A stretch of 64,000 nucleotides of DNA, taken from positions 1 through 64,000 of the forward strand of contig CALLUD010000002.1 of NCBI GenBank assembly GCA_938011325.1. Reading direction: 5' to 3'. Within the stretch, counting starts at the first letter, position 1. Every line of letters starts with the position of its first letter. The position numbers were made by a program, and so were the translations under genes. Below the pieces are notes generated by a model that was not told where the DNA came from, did not search any database, and saw nothing but the letters and a program-made list of their open reading frames with translations. Shown here piece after piece: positions 8,809-17,266 of this stretch. Source of the DNA: an uncultured Spartobacteria bacterium (lineage in GTDB: Bacteria; Verrucomicrobiota; Verrucomicrobiia; Chthoniobacterales; JAATET01).

Positions 8809-9852
8809 TCAGGCCTTTGGCTGCTGCTGCGTCAGGCAATGAAAGGCGCCAAGGCCCCAGATGAGCTCGCGGCAGTCGATCGGAACGATCCGGCGGGTCG
8901 GGAAAACCTCCTTCATCACGGACTCCGCCCACGCGTCGTTTCGCTCTCCGAACACCGGCAACAGCACGACCTCGTTGGCCACGTAAAAGTTCGCGTAGCT
9001 TGCCGGCAGGCGTTGTCCGTCGCGAATGATCTTCGACGGCATCGGGATCGTGTGAATCTCCAGCGGCTCGTCCTTTTTGAGCTGCACGGACTGGAGTCTC
9101 TCGAGATTGGCCTTGAGCGCGTCGTGGTTCTCGTCGCTTTCGTCCTCCTCGATGACGGTGACCACCGTGTTCGGGGCGACAAAGCGTGTGAGATCATCAA
9201 TGTGGCCGTCGGTGTCGTCGCCTTCGATGCCATCCCCGAGCCAGATGATCGTGTGCACACCGAGGTAGTCCTTCAACCGTTGCTCGATGTCCTTTTTGTC
9301 GAGGTCGGGGTTGCGGTTTTCGTTCAGCAGGCAGCTCTCGGTCGTGAGCAGGGCGCCCTCGCCATTCACGTCGATCGAGCCGCCTTCGAGAATAAAATCG
9401 CCACTGTCGAACACTTCGATGCCGAGCGCCTTTCCAATCTTCGTCGGCACCTCGTCGTCATCGTCGCAGGGCGGATACTTCCAGCCCCAGGCGTTGTAGC
9501 CGAAGTCGACGATCGCGAGCGTCGGGCTTTGCCGGCGCTTGAGAAAAATCGGGCCGTGATCGCGGCACCACGGTTCGTTGGCGGGGATGTGGAAGAATTC
9601 CACGCGCTCGGGCGGCGTGCCGTTGAGCAGGCGGCGAACCTCGGATTCCTGCTCCTTGTCGCGGACGTTGATGCGCACGATCTCCGATTCCGCGAGGGCT
9701 TCGACCATCTTCACAAACGTCGGAATGACGCGGTCGTAGGATCCGGGGAAGCTGATGCCATCGCGATGCGGCCAGGAAAGCCATGTGGCCTCGTGAAGCT
9801 CCCATTCTGCGGGCATCGAATAGCCGAGTTTGGCGGGGACGGGAGTCGACAT
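8809..9852 (-). CDS. aguA: Agmatine deiminase (peptidyl-arginine deiminase family)
   Basis: 347-residue guanidine-modifying enzyme converting agmatine to N-carbamoylputrescine and ammonia, a step of putrescine synthesis. The catalytic cysteine is C339 in LGAFHCLTQQ, and the catalytic His/Asp region is DGDDTDGHIDDLTRF-like (IEGDDTDGHIDDLTRF). The substrate-contact segment WCRDHGPIFL is also present. The start MSTPVPAKLGYSMPAEW at 9852 matches the family. The frame stays open far upstream but only as antisense of miaB. No N-carbamoylputrescine amidohydrolase (AguB) is adjacent, so the pathway partner is elsewhere or the substrate differs. It is transcribed divergently from miaB with 105 bp between. 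Confidence 0.92.
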   Translation of the reverse strand: MSTPVPAKLGYSMPAEWELHEATWLSWPHRDGISFPGSYDRVIPTFVKMVEALAESEIVRINVRDKEQESEVRRLLNGTPPERVEFFHIPANEPWCRDHGPIFLKRRQSPTLAIVDFGYNAWGWKYPPCDDDDEVPTKIGKALGIEVFDSGDFILEGGSIDVNGEGALLTTESCLLNENRNPDLDKKDIEQRLKDYLGVHTIIWLGDGIEGDDTDGHIDDLTRFVAPNTVVTVIEEDESDENHDALKANLERLQSVQLKKDEPLEIHTIPMPSKIIRDGQRLPASYANFYVANEVVLLPVFGERNDAWAESVMKEVFPTRRIVPIDCRELIWGLGAFHCLTQQQPKA

Positions 9853-9957
9853 TGCTTTCAACTTCGTGTGGCTATGGTCAGGAAAACAAGTGGTTTTTTG
9901 GGTGGCCGATGCGCTCTGGAAATCCGGCCCGCGACGGTGTAGCCTCCCCGACTCCTC

Positions 9958-11316
9958 ATGCCCAGCGTTTATATCAAAACCTACGGCTGCCAGATGAACG
10001 AACGCGACTCCGAACAGGTCGCGCAGATGCTGGCCGACCGCGGATACCGTCTCACTCGCGACGAGACGGACGCCGATGTCATCCTGTTGAACACCTGCAG
10101 CGTGCGTGACATGGCGGAGCAGAAGGCCCTTGGAAAAATGGGCATGCTGCGGCGATTGCGCGAGAAGCGGCCGCATCTCGTTTTCGGCTATCTCGGCTGC
10201 ATGGCGCAAAGTCGCGGCGCGGAACTCGCGGAGTCGTCGGATCACATCGATCTCGTCGTCGGCACACAGAAGTTTCACCGCGTGGCGGACTACGTGGATG
10301 AGTTGCTGCGGCGGAAGCTCGAGGCGCGGATCGACAACGAGCGGCTCGCAATCGTCGACACCGACGAGGAGGAGGGTTCGCAGAACGAGATTCGCGAACA
10401 CACCCTGCGCGAAGGGCAGGCTTCGGCATTTGTCTCGATCATGCAGGGCTGCAACATGCACTGCACGTTCTGCATTGTTCCCTCAACGCGCGGCGCGGAA
10501 AGGTCGCGACCCATTGCGGACATCGTCGAAGAAGTGCGCGGGCTGGTCGCGCGTGGCGTGAAGGAAGTGACGCTCCTTGGCCAGATCGTGAATCTTTACG
10601 GGCGTCACGAGTTTCCGAAGATCGATGGGAAAAGCCCGTTTGTGCAATTGCTCGAGGCGGTGCATGCCGTGCCAGGGCTGGAGCGGCTGCGCTTCACGTC
10701 GCCGCACCCGATTGGATATCGCGACGATTTGATCAACGCTTTCACGTATCTGCCGCGGCTCATGGAGCATGTGCACCTGCCGCTGCAGTCCGGATCTAAC
10801 CGCATTCTCAAGCGCATGCATCGCGCCTACACGCGCGAGCGGTTTCTTTCGCTGGTCGAAAAACTGCGCGCCGCCCGCGAAGGCATGGCAATTACGACGG
10901 ACATTATCGTCGGCTTCCCCGGTGAGACGGATGAGGACTTCGAGCAGACGAAGTCGATGGTCGTCGAGGCGGACTTCGACAATGCGTTCATCTTCCGCTA
11001 CTCGCCGCGCCGCGATACGCCCGCGGCGACCATGGAGGACCAGGTGCCGGAGTCGGTGAAGGAGGAGCGAAACCAGGAACTTCTCGCGTTGGTGAACCGG
11101 AATGTCTCGCGCAAACTGGAGGCGCATGTCGGGCGCGAGGTCGAAATCCTCTGCGAAGGGCTCAGCCGGCACAATGCCGAGCGCTATTCCGGCCGCACGC
11201 GGACCAACAAGATCGTGGTGTTCGAGGGCGCGCCACGACATGCCGGCCAGATCATGAACGTGCGGATCACGCGGGCGAGCGGCTCGACGTTGTATGGCGA
11301 CCCGGCGATTCTCTAG
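9958..11316 (+). CDS. miaB: tRNA-2-methylthio-N6-dimethylallyladenosine synthase
   Basis: 452-residue radical-SAM methylthiotransferase acting on i6A37 of tRNAs. The order is UPF0004 domain with three Fe-S cysteines C11, C47 and C81 (TYGCQMNERDSE, NTCSVR, GYLGCMAQ), the radical-SAM core with C165/C169/C172 in GCNMHCTFC, and a C-terminal TRAM domain (about 380-450, GRTRTNKIVVFEG). The usual MiaB motif LLGQNVN reads LLGQIVNLYG here, a small deviation. All Fe-S ligands are intact, so it should be active. It stands alone on the plus strand; rex follows 48 bp later. Confidence 0.95.
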   Translation: MPSVYIKTYGCQMNERDSEQVAQMLADRGYRLTRDETDADVILLNTCSVRDMAEQKALGKMGMLRRLREKRPHLVFGYLGCMAQSRGAELAESSDHIDLVVGTQKFHRVADYVDELLRRKLEARIDNERLAIVDTDEEEGSQNEIREHTLREGQASAFVSIMQGCNMHCTFCIVPSTRGAERSRPIADIVEEVRGLVARGVKEVTLLGQIVNLYGRHEFPKIDGKSPFVQLLEAVHAVPGLERLRFTSPHPIGYRDDLINAFTYLPRLMEHVHLPLQSGSNRILKRMHRAYTRERFLSLVEKLRAAREGMAITTDIIVGFPGETDEDFEQTKSMVVEADFDNAFIFRYSPRRDTPAATMEDQVPESVKEERNQELLALVNRNVSRKLEAHVGREVEILCEGLSRHNAERYSGRTRTNKIVVFEGAPRHAGQIMNVRITRASGSTLYGDPAIL

Positions 11317-11352
11317 GCGCCGATTGACAATTCCGCAGAGAGATTGCTCTTT

Positions 11353-11359
11353 TTCACAA
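11353..11359 (+). promoter_or_regulatory. Possible Rex half-operator upstream of rex
   Basis: TTCACAA, one half of the usual Rex operator (TTGTGAA-N4-TTCACAA), lies just before the rex ATG. The left half (GATTGCT) matches poorly, so this is at most a degenerate autoregulatory site. It is based on the established Rex consensus only. Confidence 0.25.
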
Positions 11360-11364
11360 AGTTC

Positions 11365-11985
11365 ATGAAAGGGCCCATTCCGCGCAAAACGGTCTATCGC
11401 CTGTCTCTCTACAAGCGCTGCCTGGAACGGCTCGTCAACAACGACACGGTGACGGTGTCCTCCGAGGCGCTTGCAAAGGTCGCGGGGGTCAAGCCCACGC
11501 AACTTCGCAAGGACCTCGGCTATTGCGGCCAGTTTGGCAAACGCGGCCTCGGTTACGATGTCGCGACATTGCGCAAACGACTCTCCGACACGCTGGGCCG
11601 CACCAGCCTGCAGCCGGTGATTCTTGTCGGTGCGGGTAATCTCGGCAGCGCGCTGCTGCGCTACGAGGAGGGATTTGCGAAGGAGGGCTTCGAGATTGCC
11701 GCGGCCTTCGACGCGAAACCGGCGACGAAAAAGACGAAGGACGTGAAGGCGCCAATCTACTCGCTGCAGCGCATGGCGAAATTCATCGCGACGCATGACA
11801 TCAAGATGGCGATCCTGTGCGTGCCGGGGACGGCGGCGCAGGAGATCTGCAATCAGCTCGTCGCGGCGGGCATCCAGGCGATCCTCAACTTTGCGCCCAT
11901 CGTGCTGCAGGTTCCCGCGCGCGTGATGGTGAACAACGTCAATCTCGCGATCGAGCTCGAGAACCTGAGCTATTTCACGCGATGA
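11365..11985 (+). CDS. rex: Redox-sensing transcriptional repressor Rex
   Basis: 206-residue NADH/NAD+-responsive repressor, normal length. An N-terminal winged helix (about 1-75; IPRKTVYRLSLYKRCLERL and VKPTQLRKDLGYCGQFGKRG are signatures) precedes a Rossmann domain with the nucleotide loop VGAGNLGSALL at 88-98. The C-terminal helix used for domain swapping ends NVNLAIELENLSYF. The ATG at 11365 fits the family; an in-frame TTG at 11344 would add seven residues. Rex proteins typically control respiratory and fermentative genes, and this window holds oxidase and nuo operons, though no full operator was found upstream of them. Its stop overlaps the next start (ATGA). Confidence 0.94.
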   Translation: MKGPIPRKTVYRLSLYKRCLERLVNNDTVTVSSEALAKVAGVKPTQLRKDLGYCGQFGKRGLGYDVATLRKRLSDTLGRTSLQPVILVGAGNLGSALLRYEEGFAKEGFEIAAAFDAKPATKKTKDVKAPIYSLQRMAKFIATHDIKMAILCVPGTAAQEICNQLVAAGIQAILNFAPIVLQVPARVMVNNVNLAIELENLSYFTR

Positions 11986-12788
11986 CGCCGGAGTTCGATC
12001 TCCGGCTCACCCTCGAAAGCGGGCAGGTTTTTCACTGGCTGCCGGATGGTGACGGGTGGATCGGGCTCATCGATCGCACGCCGGTGCGCGTGGAGCAGGT
12101 CGGAAAGCGGTTGCGCATATCCAAGGGACACGAGCAGCTGGTGCATCATTACTTCGCGCTCGATCATCCGCTCGAGGAGATCTATGCGACGTTTCCCGAC
12201 GACATCTTTTCGCGAGCCGCACTCGAGGCTTGTCGGGGCATTCGCATCATTCGCCAGCCGCGCTGGGAATGCCTTGCGACGTTTTTGACGAGCGCGATGA
12301 AACAGGTCGCGCACATTCGGGCAATGTCGTTTGCGTTGCGCGAGCGATTTGGAGATCCGGTCGCGGGGTCCGATCTTTGCGCCTATCCCGTTCCGGAGGT
12401 GCTTGCCTCGACGACGGAGAAGGAGCTGCGGGCCTGCGGGTTGGGATTTCGCGCGCCGAATCTTCTTCGCACGGCGCGAATGGTCACCGAGGGGGTGGTG
12501 GATCTCGAGCGGATCGCGGAAATGGAGACCCCCCGGGCGATGGAGGAGCTTTGCAAACTGCCGGGGATCGGACGCAAGGTCGCCAACTGCGTGCTGCTCT
12601 TCGCCTACGAGCGGCTGGATGCCGTTCCGGTGGATGTGTGGATTGGCCGTGTGCTGCGCGCAATGCGCGGTGACGCGCCGCTTGCGGAGCTGGAGGCGTA
12701 TTCGCGGGAGCGCTTCGGCCTGTATGCGGGCTACGTGCAGCAATATCTCTTTCACCACGCCCGCGTTTCGAGGACTCTGCCCGCGTGA
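11982..12788 (+). CDS. 8-oxoguanine DNA glycosylase/AP lyase (OGG1-like)
   Basis: 268-residue bifunctional DNA glycosylase of the HhH-GPD superfamily. An N-terminal OGG_N-like region (FDLRLTLESGQVFHWLPDGDGW) precedes the helix-hairpin-helix LCKLPGIGRKVANCVLLFA with candidate catalytic lysine K199. The catalytic aspartate is D218 in AVPVDVWIGRVLR. The GLGFRAPNL segment matches OGG1's GLGYRA. It excises 8-oxoG opposite C and nicks the strand. The order and spacing fit the eukaryote-like OGG1 branch, not MutY or Nth, since no Fe-S cysteines are present. The ATG at 11982 overlaps rex by 4 bp; the stop overlaps the next GTG start by 4 bp, giving a tight three-gene string. Confidence 0.9.
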   Translation: MTPEFDLRLTLESGQVFHWLPDGDGWIGLIDRTPVRVEQVGKRLRISKGHEQLVHHYFALDHPLEEIYATFPDDIFSRAALEACRGIRIIRQPRWECLATFLTSAMKQVAHIRAMSFALRERFGDPVAGSDLCAYPVPEVLASTTEKELRACGLGFRAPNLLRTARMVTEGVVDLERIAEMETPRAMEELCKLPGIGRKVANCVLLFAYERLDAVPVDVWIGRVLRAMRGDAPLAELEAYSRERFGLYAGYVQQYLFHHARVSRTLPA

Positions 12789-13807
12789 CGGTTCGGCTCG
12801 AACGAAGAAGGGAGCGCCGGCGGATTGTCGCCGCGTTGATTGCTGCGCTTCTGATTCATCTGGCGATCCTTCTGCTGGCTTTGCTCGTTCTTTCGCTGGT
12901 TCCCGATTCCCTGCTCGCGCCTGCGCGGCAACCGGCACCTCCCGAGCCGGTGGAGATTGTCATCGTTCCCCCGCCGAAGCCGTCCGAGGAGCAGCCGGGA
13001 TTCGTCGACAGCTCGCAAGGGGAGGTGACCGACGAGGCGCCCAAGAATGCGAAGTTCGAGTCCGATCAGAACCTGAAGGCCGGCAGCGAAGGGCCGGCGG
13101 AATCCGACGCTCCGATTCCGACGACGCAGGGTCAGGAGGATTTGCCGGACATGGCATTGCGGAATCAGGAGTTGAGCCTTGGTCCTTCGCGACAGGCTGC
13201 GCCGCCCTCTCCACCACCGGTTCCGCCGCAGCCGCAGAGCGAGCAAACGGAGAAAACCGAGGAGGCCGAGAAGCCGGAAGAGGAGCCGGGTCCGACTCCG
13301 AAGCCGGAGGATGCCGAACTCGCGATGCTTGATCCCTCGCGTCCACGCCAGCAACAGCCGGAGCCCGAGGTTCGGAAGCCAGAAACGCCGCGCCCGCCCT
13401 CGCCTCCAACCACTCCGGGTTACCAGCCGCAGACGCGCGTCACGCGATTGAAGGGCGGAATCACCAACCGGGGACGGGCCTCGGTCGAAGCAATGGCCAC
13501 GCCACTCGGCCGCTACAAGAAGATGCTCTCCGACGCCATCGGTTCGCGCTGGTATTACTACGTCAACGACATGATGGACCTCGTGAGCATCGGCACGGTT
13601 GAGTTGCGCTTTGTCGTTCGCGCAGACGGCACGATCGAGGGTGTGAAGGTGCTGCGCAACACGTCGAACGAAAGTCTCGCGAGTTGCAGTGTGCGTGCCG
13701 TGATCGAGGCGGAGATCCCGCCGATGCCCAAGGACGTGGCCGATGCGCTGCAGGGCAGCCGGCTCGAAATCGACTATTCCTTCACGATCGTCGGCGGCCG
13801 GCGCTGA
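12785..13807 (+). CDS. TonB-family energy-transducing protein
   Basis: 340 residues: a cytoplasmic Arg-rich start (VRLERRRERRR), one membrane anchor (about 15-40, IVAALIAALLIHLAILLLAL), a long periplasmic Pro/Glu/Lys-rich spacer (about 50-225) and a C-terminal TonB-like domain (about 235-340; IGTVELRFVVRADGTIEGV and SLASCSVRAVIEAEIPPMP). Such proteins couple inner-membrane energy to outer-membrane receptors, or act as TonB/TolA-like linkers. The His in the anchor (LIHLAI) parallels the essential TonB anchor histidine. It starts with GTG overlapping the glycosylase stop. No exbB/exbD is nearby. The last 34 bp overlap the convergent hydrolase gene. Confidence 0.82.
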   Translation: MTVRLERRRERRRIVAALIAALLIHLAILLLALLVLSLVPDSLLAPARQPAPPEPVEIVIVPPPKPSEEQPGFVDSSQGEVTDEAPKNAKFESDQNLKAGSEGPAESDAPIPTTQGQEDLPDMALRNQELSLGPSRQAAPPSPPPVPPQPQSEQTEKTEEAEKPEEEPGPTPKPEDAELAMLDPSRPRQQQPEPEVRKPETPRPPSPPTTPGYQPQTRVTRLKGGITNRGRASVEAMATPLGRYKKMLSDAIGSRWYYYVNDMMDLVSIGTVELRFVVRADGTIEGVKVLRNTSNESLASCSVRAVIEAEIPPMPKDVADALQGSRLEIDYSFTIVGGRR

Positions 13808-14778
13808 GCCAGCACCGGCTCGATGCGGCGCTTCGCCTCCGCGAGCGCGGCATAGCCAAAATGCCCCTGCCGCACCTCGACGAAGGTCGCTCCCGACCAC
13901 GCGTTCGCCAGCTCGCGCAGACCGGCTGACGGCGCGACGGTGTCGTATTTTCCGCCAATCAGCGTAATGCGATCCGTCGGCGTGAGCGGCCTGCCGTGAA
14001 GCGGAGAGGTGAGATGGGAATGGCGGTGTGCGGCGCCGGGGGTGATGCCATTCGCCGAGACGATCCTCCGAATCGCGGCCGCGGCGGGGCTTTCCCACGT
14101 GACGTGTTCCACGTCGATGATGGGCTGGATGAGCGTGATGAATTGAAACGCCGGCTCGACGAAGCTCAGCAACGACGAAACCCATCCGCCGTAGCTCGTG
14201 CCCAGCAGACCGAATTCCTCGCAGCCCTGCTCGCGAAGAAACGTGAGGATCTGCCGGCTTTCGGCGACGGCCTGCCGCAGCGTTTCCGCGACGAGAGGAA
14301 GGTCGGCGGTCACAGCGAGGGCGCCATTGCGGTAGCCAAGTGGTGTGCGGGAATAATGGAAGGGGAGATGAGGAAAAACCATGTTCCATCCGTGACGGTG
14401 GAACCACGTGGCCAGCCGCCGATAGCCGATGTCACTGGCCGAGAGCAGGGCATGAAAAACCATTGCGGTGGGCGCGGACGGACCATTCGGCCCCACATAC
14501 CAAAGAGCGCGGGCGGTGTCGTTTTCCGCGAAGCCGCTGCGCACGGGCGAGGGCCATTCAAGAATGACCAGTGGATCGATTGCGGTTGGTGGCGGGATCC
14601 GGGTATCCCCGGGATCAAAGAATTCCTCCGGAGTCAGCGGCTCGCAGGCGTCGAGGTAGGCGTCAAAGGTTTCACGGGTGCAGGCGCGGTGCCGCAGACG
14701 CCATTGGAGCCGGTTCATCATGGCGCACATCACGGTGTCCATCGCGTGTGCGAGGGATTTTTCCCAGAGTCCTCTCAT
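13774..14778 (-). CDS. Alpha/beta-hydrolase (DUF2048-like)
   Basis: 334-residue putative esterase/hydrolase with a nucleophile elbow GTSYGGW (S195). The oxyanion-side strand is TAMVFHALLSASDIGYRR, and a late acid/His region has GGKYDTVAP and EVRQGHFGY (candidate Asp and His). No signal peptide is seen. It resembles the DUF2048/Abhydrolase_18 group, whose substrates are unknown. It overlaps the next minus-strand gene (acyltransferase) by 4 bp, suggesting a lipid- or ester-related unit, and its 3' end overlaps the TonB-like gene convergently by 34 bp. Exact substrate is not inferable. Confidence 0.75.
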   Translation of the reverse strand: MRGLWEKSLAHAMDTVMCAMMNRLQWRLRHRACTRETFDAYLDACEPLTPEEFFDPGDTRIPPPTAIDPLVILEWPSPVRSGFAENDTARALWYVGPNGPSAPTAMVFHALLSASDIGYRRLATWFHRHGWNMVFPHLPFHYSRTPLGYRNGALAVTADLPLVAETLRQAVAESRQILTFLREQGCEEFGLLGTSYGGWVSSLLSFVEPAFQFITLIQPIIDVEHVTWESPAAAAIRRIVSANGITPGAAHRHSHLTSPLHGRPLTPTDRITLIGGKYDTVAPSAGLRELANAWSGATFVEVRQGHFGYAALAEAKRRIEPVLAQRRPPTIVKE

Positions 14779-15494
14779 GCGTAGGGATCTTCGCCTTTTC
14801 GCGCCTGCGGTGTCGTGGGCAGGTCGGCGGGAGACAGTCCATACTGCTCGACGAGGCGATCTTTCAATTCGATGAAGGCCCGCGAAAGCGCCTCGCGAAA
14901 TTGCTCGCGAGCGTCGTCACGCCCGGAACCTTCCGGGGGAGGGAGCGGCGTGCCGGTGACGAACCAGAGCGGGGTGCGGCCGAACGGACGCCAGTTCTTT
15001 TTGTGATACAGCCGGTCGGTGCCGATGACGACGCACGGCAGCACGGGCGCCTGTGCCATTTGCGCGAGCGCGCCGACGCCGGGTCGCATGGGAGCGCCGT
15101 TGAGAATGGACGTGTCGCCTGCGCGAATGCCGCCCTCCGGGAAAATGCCGACCACCCGGCCTGCACGCAGTCTTTTCACCGCGACACGCAACGCGCTGCG
15201 ATCGGAGCCGTCGCGATGGACCTTGAAGGCGCCGGTCCATTCGAGGGCTTTGCCGAACCGTGGATTGCGAAACAGCTCCTCCATCGCCATCCAGTCAACG
15301 TGGCGCGGGAAGAAGCTTCCGATGAACGGCGGGTCGAAGTGGCTGATGTGATTGCACGCCATGATCAACGGACCCGTGCGCGGAATGGGCGTTAGATGCC
15401 GGATGTGCACCCTGGCGGTGGTGCGAAAGATCGCCCGAAACGCGGCGCGAGCGGATGAGGTGAACAGGCGTTGCCCGAAACTGCCGATTTCCAT
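14775..15494 (-). CDS. 1-acyl-sn-glycerol-3-phosphate acyltransferase (PlsC-like)
   Basis: 239-residue acyltransferase with the diagnostic HX4D motif H49-D54 (CNHISHFDPPF) and the substrate-binding block FPEGGIRAG. PlsC-type enzymes transfer an acyl chain to lysophosphatidic acid at the cytoplasmic membrane. It could instead acylate another lysolipid, since divergent paralogues are common. The start is immediately next to the transglutaminase-like gene stop (15495) and the stop overlaps the hydrolase start by 4 bp, so the three minus-strand genes form one transcription unit starting near 16352. Confidence 0.88.
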   Translation of the reverse strand: MEIGSFGQRLFTSSARAAFRAIFRTTARVHIRHLTPIPRTGPLIMACNHISHFDPPFIGSFFPRHVDWMAMEELFRNPRFGKALEWTGAFKVHRDGSDRSALRVAVKRLRAGRVVGIFPEGGIRAGDTSILNGAPMRPGVGALAQMAQAPVLPCVVIGTDRLYHKKNWRPFGRTPLWFVTGTPLPPPEGSGRDDAREQFREALSRAFIELKDRLVEQYGLSPADLPTTPQARKGEDPYA

Positions 15495-16352
15495 TTACAA
15501 CAGATCCACCTGCACATTGACGTGCAGGCCAGTGAAAGCTCCGGCGGGACCGGTCCACGATCCGCTCACGGGATTCGCTTTTTCCGGATCGCGCGCGACG
15601 GCCACCGAGACGTGTTGAGCGCCGGCGAGCGTATTGTTCGTCGGATCGAATCCACGCCACCCGGCGCCCGGGATGTAAATCTCGGTCCACGCATGCGTCG
15701 CGCCGTGCTGATCCTCGCTCGGTGGCGTTTGCAGGTAACCGGTCACGAAACGCGCGCCAAATCCCCAGTGACGTGCGGCCTCCATCATCAGCGTCGCGAA
15801 GTCGCGGCATGAACCCGTGCCGAGAGCGAGCGTCTGCGCGGGGCTTTGCACGCCGGGTTCTTCGCGACGGGTGTAGGTGAAGCTCTCGAAGATTGCGGTG
15901 TTGAGCCGTGAGAGGAGCTCGAAGGTGCCGATGAGCTGGCCGGGTTTGTAGAACTGCGTGAGCCAATCGCGAAGCGCGGAGCCGTCGCGCGGATAGGCCG
16001 AGAGGCAATACGCAATGAGCTCGGCCTGCTCGTCCACCGGATAGCGAAACGGATACGCGACGGCGGCCGGATCGATGATGAAATCGAGCGGATTTTCGTC
16101 GTAATGGGCGACGACAAGTTCGCTCAACACACGCAACATCGTGCCGGGCTCGAGAAATTCGAGAATGGCGATGGAGTTGCCATATACGTCGCGCAACCAG
16201 CGGATGTTCGCAGAGGGCGAGACTTCGAGAACCGAACTCTCGATGTGGACGTCGTGACCCTCCCGCGGTCGCACCAGCGCCCGGTGGGGACCGAACGTCA
16301 CGGGGCAGCTGTAGGAATACTCGGTGAGGTGCGTGATACGGAGGCGCTTCAT
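15495..16352 (-). CDS. Transglutaminase-like cysteine protease family protein
   Basis: 285 residues with an N-terminal beta-rich region typical of bacterial transglutaminase-like proteins (MKRLRITHLTEYSYSCPVTFGPHR) and a papain-like core. The likely triad is C182 (LGTGSCRDFATLMMEAAR), H220 (GATHAWTEIYIPG) and D236 (WRGFDPTNN). There is no signal peptide, so a cytoplasmic amide-hydrolysing or cross-linking role is possible; family substrates are mostly unknown. The ATG at 16352 matches the family start; an in-frame reading from 16544 runs into antisense of the next gene. It is divergent from the nucleotidyltransferase with 67 bp between. Confidence 0.83.
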   Translation of the reverse strand: MKRLRITHLTEYSYSCPVTFGPHRALVRPREGHDVHIESSVLEVSPSANIRWLRDVYGNSIAILEFLEPGTMLRVLSELVVAHYDENPLDFIIDPAAVAYPFRYPVDEQAELIAYCLSAYPRDGSALRDWLTQFYKPGQLIGTFELLSRLNTAIFESFTYTRREEPGVQSPAQTLALGTGSCRDFATLMMEAARHWGFGARFVTGYLQTPPSEDQHGATHAWTEIYIPGAGWRGFDPTNNTLAGAQHVSVAVARDPEKANPVSGSWTGPAGAFTGLHVNVQVDLL

Positions 16353-16419
16353 GTTGCTCGGCTGCGCGATCGTGATTTCGATCTTTCGCGTTGTCAGTTC
16401 GATTTGTGAAACTCGCCGG

Positions 16420-17136
16420 ATGCCCTCTGTAAAGAAAGCTGTGATTCTTGCCGCCGGTCGGGGAACCCGGATGCGCGAGCTGACCAACGACCTGCCAAAG
16501 CCGATGATCGCCGTGCAGGGAAAACCGATTCTCCAGCATATCATCGAGGGAATGCGAAGTGCGGGAATCGACGACGTGCTGCTGATCGTCGGTTATCGCG
16601 AGGAGGTCGTGCGAAACTTTTTTGGCGACGGTAGAGCGTTTGGAGTGCGTGTTAGCTACGAGCGGCAGGTCGTGCAGGATGGAACGGGCCGCGTGGTCGA
16701 ACTCGCGAAATCGTTCACCGCGCAGGATCCCTTCCTGCTGAGCTACGGCGACATTTTGATCGACCCGGAAAATTACGCGGTGCTGGCCTCGCCGGGCGAG
16801 GAGGAGGCGATTGTTTCCGTGAAATTCAGCGAAGACGTGAGCAAGGGCGGCGCGGTATTTGTGGACGACCGGTTCTTCATGACCGATCTGCGCGAGAAGC
16901 CGCAGCCGGGCGAGCCGACGAGCCCGTGGTATAACGCCGGAGTCTATTTGTTCCGCCCGAGCATCTACGACTACACGGCAAGGCTCGAGCGCTCGCCGCG
17001 CGGCGAATATGAACTGACGGATGCGATCCGCGAGCTCGCGCAAACCACCGGGCGGGTCCGCGCCTACGAGTTGAAGGGCAACTGGGCCGACGTGCGCGAC
17101 CCCGAGGTGCTTGCGGAGTTGAACGCGGGCAAATGA
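16420..17136 (+). CDS. Sugar-1-phosphate nucleotidyltransferase
   Basis: 238-residue nucleotidyltransferase of the NTP_transferase fold. The nucleotide-binding signature is ILAAGRGTRMRELTNDLPKP, followed by the metal-binding region LLSYGDILID and late EYELTDAIREL. It lacks the C-terminal left-handed helix of GlmU and is short like RmlA/RfbF or MurU-type enzymes. The product is therefore a nucleotide sugar, but neither sugar nor base can be assigned. The ATG at 16420 gives the canonical N-terminus MPSVKKAVILAAG. No other nucleotide-sugar gene is adjacent. Confidence 0.85.
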   Translation: MPSVKKAVILAAGRGTRMRELTNDLPKPMIAVQGKPILQHIIEGMRSAGIDDVLLIVGYREEVVRNFFGDGRAFGVRVSYERQVVQDGTGRVVELAKSFTAQDPFLLSYGDILIDPENYAVLASPGEEEAIVSVKFSEDVSKGGAVFVDDRFFMTDLREKPQPGEPTSPWYNAGVYLFRPSIYDYTARLERSPRGEYELTDAIRELAQTTGRVRAYELKGNWADVRDPEVLAELNAGK

Positions 17137-17266
17137 CCCGCATGGCCGGGCATCCGGCTTGTGGCGCAGCAGGCCATCGGGGACCTCCCTGATTTCTCCG
17201 TCCTGCGGCGGAAATAGCTCGATACCGCTTGACGGGGCCCCCACTTCGCTGTCCGGTCGCGGTCAC

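Noticed and set aside
9853..10461. An N-terminal extension of the agmatine deiminase by about 200 residues
   Set aside because: The extension is antisense to miaB and has no resemblance to the family; the ATG at 9852 starts the known domain.
13774..13807. Overlap of TonB-like and hydrolase genes as an annotation error
   Set aside because: Both frames show conserved features up to their ends; a 34-bp convergent overlap is plausible in such a dense genome.
16404..16410. TTGTGAA before the nucleotidyltransferase as a Rex operator
   Set aside because: Only one half-site; no inverted partner at the right spacing, and the gene has no redox connection.
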